This document shows positions 52,701-61,700 of a stretch of DNA of 64,000 nt, piece after piece. Position 1 is the stretch's first letter. Every line of letters starts with the position of its first letter. The notes under the pieces are model-generated. The model was not told where the DNA came from, did not search any database, and worked only from the letters and a program-made list of their open reading frames with translations. Origin of the DNA: Arbacia lixula (lineage: Eukaryota; Echinodermata; Echinoidea; Arbacioida; Arbaciidae); the NCBI GenBank assembly GCA_963669155.1, contig OZ022589.1, positions 4,343,680 through 4,407,679 of the forward strand, written 5' to 3'. A program made the position numbers and the translations under genes.

Positions 52701-55700
52701 GGTGATAGTTTAGGTAAAACTCCTGAGAGTTCAAAGGTCAAAGGTCCATGAACTTTGCCAAAAATTAGCTAAAAATTGCCCCCAAAGTGATTTTTAAAAT
52801 ATATCCAAATCCAATGGAGCAATACCAACCAAACATGGTGCAAAGATGGATCACTGCTAGACTGATGACATTTTTGGTGAAATTTCTCAAAGGTCGGGGA
52901 TCAAAGGTCAATAAACTTTGCCAAAATTGGCTAAAAATTGCCCCCAAATAGATATTTTTCATATTGAATCCAATACTGATGATTCAATTCAAACCAAACC
53001 TAGTTACAGAGATGTATCACTTTATGGAGGTAGACTGGTGAAGTTTAGGTAAAATTCCTGAAAGGTCAAAGGTCAATAAACTTCACCCCAAATTGGCTAA
53101 TTTCAAATAAACTTGATGCAAGGATGGATTTAGACAGACTGGTTAGATTGGAAGTCAAAGAAATAAGAGGTCAAAAGTCAATGAACAAACTTAGCTAAAC
53201 TTGAAAAAAGAAAATGTGATATTTTCATTTCACATAGGAGCAATGGTACATTGCCCACCAAACATACACATTTTCGGAGAATAGCAAAGAGGCGGAGGCA
53301 TATTTATTGACTGCGTGGCACTCGAATTGCTCTAGTTTGTTTTTGTAATTAGCACTCTTGACACAATAAAGCTGAGCCATGAAAAGACCAAAATCAATTG
53401 ATTGAAATTATTGGAATGAAAAAAAAAAAAATTGTGTGAAAGAAGACACTTTCTATTGGTTCTGTACACGAAAGCACAAAATTGAGCGAAATTTGGGATG
53501 ACCTGGCATCAATGAACACTAAGCTTGTAGCCTCTTAGGTACGTTTACAACTATTGCAACACCGTCCAAATTTTCTATGTGTGAGCATAGAGGCTAGCAT
53601 AATCACAATCTACATGGAGCCTCCTTCTCCTAGAGGATCTCATGTGCAAGAATTCATTCATTCTTACCTCCTCGTGACACAGGCAACCCCCGCCAGTGGA
53701 CAGTGAGATCCTGCGTAGCATGAAGCTGGTGCACTTCATCGGCTATGCCCCCAACCCAGGGGGCCGGGCACGCAACCAGGTGGCCTACAGGGAGGTCAAC
53801 AGTCTGGGCAAGAAGGTGGGCAAGGATCTGGTGCCCGAAAGCCCCTCTGGCAGAGGTGAGCAATTTAAAATCACAAGGATACAAGGATGGATTTAGACAG
53901 ACTGGTTAGATTGGAAGTCAAAGAAGTAAGCGATCAAAGGTCAAATCAACATTGCCAAACTTTGCTAAACATGGAAAAACAGAATATGATACTTTCATCT
54001 CACATAGGAATTCACTGGAACATTCCCAACCAAACAAACAGATTCTCTGAGAATAATCTGAATAGAGCTAGCAAAGAGGCGGAGGCATATTTATCGACTG
54101 CGTGGCAGTCAAATTGCTCTAGTTTTAAGCGCGGTGGTTCTCCGTTTAATTAAAAGCACTACATTGGTTGGGATTATGTATAAACTGGACACTACACTAT
54201 ATATTAGGATACACAAGTGATACAATGCCTCGTAGCTGTGTGCCCCTCCAGAAAATTATAACTTAAAAAAAAATGGGTTTAAAGGAGGATTTTAAATGAT
54301 TCGATGGATGTGGCGTTCTAAATATAGGGTGGGAGTTTGTTCCAAAGGGAGGGGGCAATGGATGAGAAGGCTCAGTCACTGTAAGGGGTTTTCATGCGTG
54401 AGCCATGAAGTACTTGGAGAGAGGAAGATAAACGGAGAGGTCTGGCAGAAAAGGTAATACACTCACCAACCTCACATCTCTCACTTGTGGTGTAGGTGAG
54501 GATCCGCTGATGTTTATGGTGCCCAAGCCGTATAGGAAGGTGGAGATCAAGTATTCCAAGCTTGGCATCGATGACTTTGATTTCCGTCACTACAACCGGA
54601 CCAACTTTGCTGGCCTCGAGCCTCACATTCCAAACGCATACTGCAACTCCATGCTCCAGGTAAGGCATATGGAACAATTATAATGGTAATATGATAATGA
54701 TATTGATAAGGCTAATATACTGGAGATGTGGTCAATTTCGTATGCAGACATTTTCGCGAATTGCGACAAACCAGACCATATTGCGAGCACTCAAGTTTGT
54801 GGGACCATCACCGAGGCCCAATGATACAACACATGTTGGAAAAGTCACAACGCATCGAACTAGTATACTGACATGAGACGTGCTACGCCTATAACTAGAT
54901 AACCAGTGATGATCCTGTTGCTTAAAATTACAGCGCATAGTATAGAGCGCTCATTTGTAGCACATTTTAGCTAAAATCTATGGAGCGTTGGTCACCATGC
55001 TAAAATAACATGAACTGAACTGAACTGATATAAAAATGGTGCACATTGTATCATAATTATTATCCTTATTGTCCCTCTTGTCTGTTCTCCCTGTAGTTGC
55101 TGTACCTAGATACTGTTTCATATTAAGTGTTATGTCCCTTCTATGAATATTCATGAGTATTCTAGGAACGTGATTGGTCAATTGATGCTCGAAGAGCTCC
55201 GGATAGTTTTCACTATTTTTTCCTGGGGAGGACTGCGCATGCTCTATTTACTATTTTCTTCCTTGGGACTACTGCGCATGCTCTCTACCTGAGCAGGCGT
55301 AAATTAGTGCGCGCATGAATGCAGTGCACGGTGTGTTGCGCATTTACCTGGGATGAAACGATATCGAGACAGAGAAAAAAAAAGGCGACATACAACCACA
55401 TGGTGTTCCCGAAAGTTTTACTATTTTCTAAATAGTATTTATTAGTTATTGTTTTACAAAAGGGATATAAAACAAATATACCAAGCATTGAGGTCGAAAG
55501 TATAGTGAAAATTATCCATCTTCGGATGGACTGGCATAAGTTACTATTTTTTCCTCGGGGGCTTCGCCCCTCGGAAAAAATAGTTCTATGCCACTCCCTC
55601 CTCAGATAGATAATTTCCACTATACAATCTCACAGCTTGGTATATTTGTATACTATAGAACAATTTTGCATTATTATTTTTATTATCCCTCTTGCCTGTT

Positions 55701-58700
55701 CTTACTGTAGGTGCTGTACTTTGTGGAGCCGTTGCGCTGCGCCTTGGAGACACACACCTGTAGCAAAGAGTTCTGTCTTGCCTGTGAGATGGGCTTCCTC
55801 TTCTACATGTTTGACCAGTCCAAGGGCCAGACCTGCCAGGTATCTCATTGTGTATCCATCATTAGATTGTGTTTATGAGTGTAGTTGAAATACTCCCTTC
55901 ATGTCAGAGCAGTCTATATTTGTTGTATATACTGATGATCTACAAGTCAATTCTGTCCATCGTTTTATCGTTTTTATATTGTAAAAAGTGTTTATGTTTT
56001 AGTTAAATATTCTCTTCATGCCAGAGCAGTCTATATTTGTTGTATATACTGATGATCTACAAATCTATTTCCATTGTTTAATCCTTTTTATTTTGTGTAT
56101 TGTGTTTATAATTGCAGTTTAACTATTCTGTCAATGCTGGAACAATCTATAGTTATTGTATATACTGGCAATGTACGGGTCCACACTCTGACTTCAATAC
56201 AGTAAAGTATGAGCCTGTTTACACTTGCAGAGATGGCACGATCTAGCGCCATCTATGTAGTGTAAACTGTACGGGCCTATTTTCGGTCCGCCCAGCGGCG
56301 GACCATGGCGAGCCAAAACGGCGTGCCTTTGGAGCACCTCAAGGGGGTGGTCCACAAGCGTTGGCGCGATCTAGCACGCGCTAGATTGCGTCAACTCTGC
56401 AAGTGTAAATGGGCACAGAGATAGCACGACGGAAGTCCAGATTCAACACGCGGGAATTACTCATTGCGTATTTGTCAATCGTTGTGCTTTCTTTGGAGGT
56501 ATTTCCGTGAATAATTTTGTAGTGACTTACATAATCATGCCTTTCACACTGTTTTCGTTGGTTATTTAATAAGATAACGTTAGATATGCATGTAGTGTAT
56601 TGTCACTCATAAATCGTCCACATCGGAGGGACTGGAGGGGTGAGGAGAGAGAGAAGGATGGATGAAGAAGACGAAGAGGAAGGGTGAGGAAAGAGAGATG
56701 GATGGAGGAAGAGGATAGAGAGGAGGGGTGAGGAGAGAGAGAAGAATGGTGGAAGAAGAGGAAGAGGAGGGGTGCATGTACGCTACATCGGGCAATGACA
56801 GCGAGATATTATAGATACCTTCGTAAATAGCGCGCGAAATCTTTGACCGCGTCATGGCAACAGGTCCGCCCCAAAAGGGAGTGCTACGACGGACCGCGCT
56901 ATCTCACTGCAATGTAAACGTGGCGAGTTTTTCGGGCGGACCGCCCTGTAGTGTAAACGGGCTCTATGAGATCAAAGTCCTAGCTGACCCCAGATTTATT
57001 TCAGGCAATCACTTTACAAACATGGAGCCGACTGCATTTGATTGCAATTGATTGCAGTCAATTACTGTACAAACACATGGAGCTGTTTGCATTTGACAAG
57101 AATCAATTGCAACTGATTGCAGTTAATCGCTGTACTAACACATGGAGCTTATTGCATTTGACAAGTATCGATTGCAATTGATTGCAGGCAATCACTGTTT
57201 CAAATGCATGGAGCTCAATTCAGTTGACTGGAATCAATCAGTTATGCTGGGAAGTTCATTTTCCAATCTGAAGGGGAAATTTAACTTTAAATTTTCATCT
57301 ATGTGAGAGAACAGAAGAGGCCTTGGATATTTCTGTTGAACAGAAAATGGATTATTGGTTTCCAATTTGCATATGCTAATTTTGTGTGGCAGGCGAGCAA
57401 CTTCCTGCGGGCATTCCGTACCATCCCTGAGGTCTCTGCTCTGGAGCTGTTGCTAGGAGACGCGGAGGAGTCGACAGGCAGGGCTAACTTCTCTAGGCTG
57501 ATTCAGAGCTGGAACAGATTTGTCCTGGCCCAAATCCTTCAGGTAAGGCCCAGTCGCCTAGATTACACTTTGCTAATAGACAGCTGGCCTAGCATAGATG
57601 GGTGCAGCTGGCAGACCAGGGTCGGTTTGCACTAAAGTCAAACGTAACTCAGATTAAACACAAATATTAAACGCAATTTGCGCTAAATTTGAAGAAGTTG
57701 TGTTAAATTTTTGGACTTAGCATGGCATGGAGAAGAGCCATGAAGGAAGTGAAATGAATTAAAATCCATCATGGAAGTGGTGTGGTGTAGTGGAGTGTTC
57801 CTTGTGTAAAGCACTATTCACACTGATGGCATACACTGCATAAATACAACATTATTTCCAAATTAGATAATAAAGATGAGTTCCAGGTTTGAAGACGTGG
57901 GAAGCTACCATGAGTTTGTCAAAGCAGTTTGCAGTGAAATAGAACTATTGATGGCTCTACTTTGTTGTGAGCAGGCAATCTAGCAATTGTGAAGAAAAGA
58001 TTGATGATGAGCAATCATCCATGAGTGAATCAGCTTTTCTAATCACTTTTGAGAATGTTGATTGTAGGTTAGAAAAGAGTTAATAGACACACCCTACATG
58101 TATGTCCATTGATCAGTTGAGAATATTTGCTATATAATGGAACACGACGCATTCTTCTGCAGGAAACCTCTGATCCAGCCACTTGCGATGACGAAGAAGG
58201 ACAGAAAAAAGATCCTGATGTCGATGCCGACATCAGTGACAGCCCACCTAAGGTAAAGAAGCCCGGCGACCTATCCCATCTGGGCGAGACGGTGAGTCGT
58301 CTGTTTGAGGCAAAAGTGGACAACACGAACATCTGTAAGGTCTGCAGCAAGGAGACTGTGCGTGATTCCTCCACCATGGTCGTCACGCTCAACTACCCAG
58401 AAGCACTTGCGGCAGGTACGATTCTTTGATTAAATCATCCTGTTTATCATGCTACAGTGCGGTGATAAAGTGACCCACGATCAGACAGTATGGCTGTTTT
58501 TCAGAGAGGCTGTGTCCTGTGCTAAAAGGGTTGCGTTGGTTTCCAACAAGACATTTAAATAACATATCTAAATGTGTTTTTCTTCAAATAAAACCTTTAT
58601 TCATGCTCTCTTACAGCATAAACATTACAAATAAATGCACATGTGATGGATACATAATGTATTCGATGGACAAATTACAATAGAAATAAAAAATAAAAAA

Positions 58701-61700
58701 AGCATATATTTTGGATAAATGGGACACCAAGAGATATCAAGAGATAAAATAAACTTGCTGCATCTTTTATTTCATTCAGATTTCTTTTGAGATATCTGTA
58801 TTTGACTTGATGTTTCTTTCTGTGTGTGGTGTAGCTGCCCAGGGCAAGGAGGTGAAGGAGCAGGCGTTTGTCTCCGTGCTCCAAGGAAGCATGAACATAG
58901 AGCAGTCTACACAGGCTTGGTGCGATGACTGCCAGAGATACCAACCCTCTGTAAGTCAGGGTTTAAAAGCTTCTTTTTCTTCTCTCAGTCAAGTGCTGCT
59001 TCATTCCTGAAGATTATGCATTGTGTGTGCATGTGTGTGTGCATGTGTGCATTAAATAAAAATAAGTGCATTATGCACTTATTTTTATTTAATTTATACA
59101 TATATCATAATGTACAAATTGTGATAGTAAAAAAAAATGTCACATATACTGCATCATTATTGACTGCATCAAGCGGCTAAGTTCAAGTTGATTTATTTGT
59201 GTTATGTCAGAGCATTATGTATTTTGTTTTATATACTGAATATTGTTAGTGATACATATCTTAACTCTTTTGAGTCTACATTAGAGATTACTGGAGCCGT
59301 AATCAACAGTGCCATTCTTCAATGATAATTTTTTTCATTCAAATTTGATTTCTGAGATATCAGAAAGGAATCAAAATCATTGATGATTAAACAAAATTCT
59401 TTAATATATTTATGATAATGGCAGAACGGTTCTGTCATGGTTATGGCATGTAAATCATAACCACTATTGTCCCTTCCATTGTAAGAAAAGAGAAGCTACA
59501 TGTATTGCCCTTAAACTTATAGGGCCATGTGAAGAAAGAAGAGGAAGAAGTAAATGTGAAGGAGGAAAAGGAAAAGAAGAATGAATGTGAGAAAGATGAG
59601 AAGATGAAAAGGAAGTAGGAGAAGAAGAAGAAAGAATGAATGTGAAGAGGAGGAGAATGTGAAGGAATGTTAGAAGGAGGAGGAGAAGAAAAAGAAGAAA
59701 AAGGACAAGGATAAGAAGAAGGAGAAGCTATTGCCCTTATACTGATAGTGCCATGTGAAGGAAGAAGAAGGAGAAGGAAAAATGAAGAAGGAAAAATGAA
59801 GAAGGAAAAGGAGAATAAATGTGAGGAGAAAGAGAAGGGGGAGCATGAGAAGATGAAGGATAAGAAGAAGGAAATATGAAGGAGAAGAAGAATGTGAGGA
59901 GGAGAAGGAGGAGAAGAAGAAGGACAAAACCCAAAAAACAACCCCCAATATGATTGTTCTGTAACTCCCCCTCCAGACCCAGGTGCGCCACTACAAGCGC
60001 CTGCCAGATGTCCTCACCATCAACTGCAGTCTTGAGACGCAGTCTGATGAGAACTTCTGGAGGAAACAAGAACAGGTATTTTTGTCTTTGTTTTTTTTGT
60101 GCAGAAAGAATTACTGATTTTTGGTCATAGGTTGATTAGTGGACACATAAGGAAGTTAATATATTTTCAGGCTATGATTATTTATTAGTGAACTCTATAT
60201 AAAAGCTCTGCAAAGTACTGTATTCAACTGTACTGTAATCCCAGATAGCTGTACTTTGGGTTCGAAAGGGTTAACTGTTTGTGTGTCATGTGTGAATTTA
60301 TTCTCTCTCTCCTCTCTAATTCTTTGAGTGATATACACAAATTGCATAGAACAGCATTTTGTCTGGCACAGAAAGGCAGGGTTTTCTTTTGCAGGTCAAG
60401 AATAAATTCTGTAAAATACACAGAAAATGGAAGAAGATGCTGTATCAGAACTTCCCTCCCAATAGGAGAACTGGAAACTGACTTTAAGTGAAGTTATAGC
60501 TAGATTTTGAGGAGGTTTTTGGCTGGTCATCCATTTCAAACGTAAAAATGGATAGTTTTTCACTTTTCCTGAAATGCTTTGTGAGGCTATGAATGTGAGA
60601 TTTCACACAGAATATAGATAGAGTATGCTGCTGATTCCTGCTGAGTTTCATGATTTTTGAAAATGGGTGCCCTGTCTTGAACTCTTCATGCGCTGCATGA
60701 GAATTTCTTCACCAGTGATACACACAAAGCAAATAGAGCAGCGTTTCGTCTGGGACTTAACCCTATCTAGCCCGGGGGGGGGGTGGGGGGGGGGGGGGGG
60801 GGCAAAAACAGCCCCCCCTCGACATTTTTCGCGATAAATTTTGAACGCGAAAAGATTGCGCCGCGACGCTTCATGACTTTTTTTCTTCAAGTCTCACGCA
60901 GCTTTTAAGACCAAATTTGCGACGCGGGGGTACGCAGTTCCGAAGTTACGTAACATTTTGTACATGCAGGTCAGACCAAAAATTGCTGAAAAATCTGATT
61001 TCATGTACAAATCCAATGCAAGTTCTGTATCTAGCCAAAAGTCATAAATGTATCATTATTTTTATTTTTACTGATGAAACACAATAGATTTCATGTTATT
61101 TATGACTAGAATAGTGTTGCCAACGATTTCCATCGAAAAAAACTATGAAAAACATTAAGTCGAAAAACAAAGAAATAGATAAGAAATTCAAAAAACAATA
61201 AAATACTTAAGAAAAAATTTGATACTGCCATTTTTTAAAATCCTAATATGATAATAATCCAAAGAAGAGTGTCTGGACTGAAATTTAGGAGTTTGGGGGC
61301 TACATTTAAAGATTTACAGCCAAATTATGATTTTTATGCATTAATTAGCATAATTAATTGATTAAAAATAAATTTGAATAATTTTGGTGCAAATGATGAT
61401 TGACTTGTGGAAATTACATCATGGGCGACGTACGTGCCAATTTTCGTTGCGATCGCGCGATCAATGGCCGAGATCTTAGGGGGGGGGGGGCTGTTTTTGC
61501 CCCCCCCCGGGCTATGCATTTTCAAAATAGCCCGGGCTATATAGGGTTAAAGATTGAATGAGCTTCTCTTGTCTTGGTCTCCCCAGCTGGCAGGGGTGAA
61601 CTATGAGCAGCAGAAGGAGTCGACTCAGAGCCAGGTCAAGGCGTGTCGCTACGGAGCCAACTGCACCCGGGCTGACTGCCGCTTCAGGCACGATACCCCT

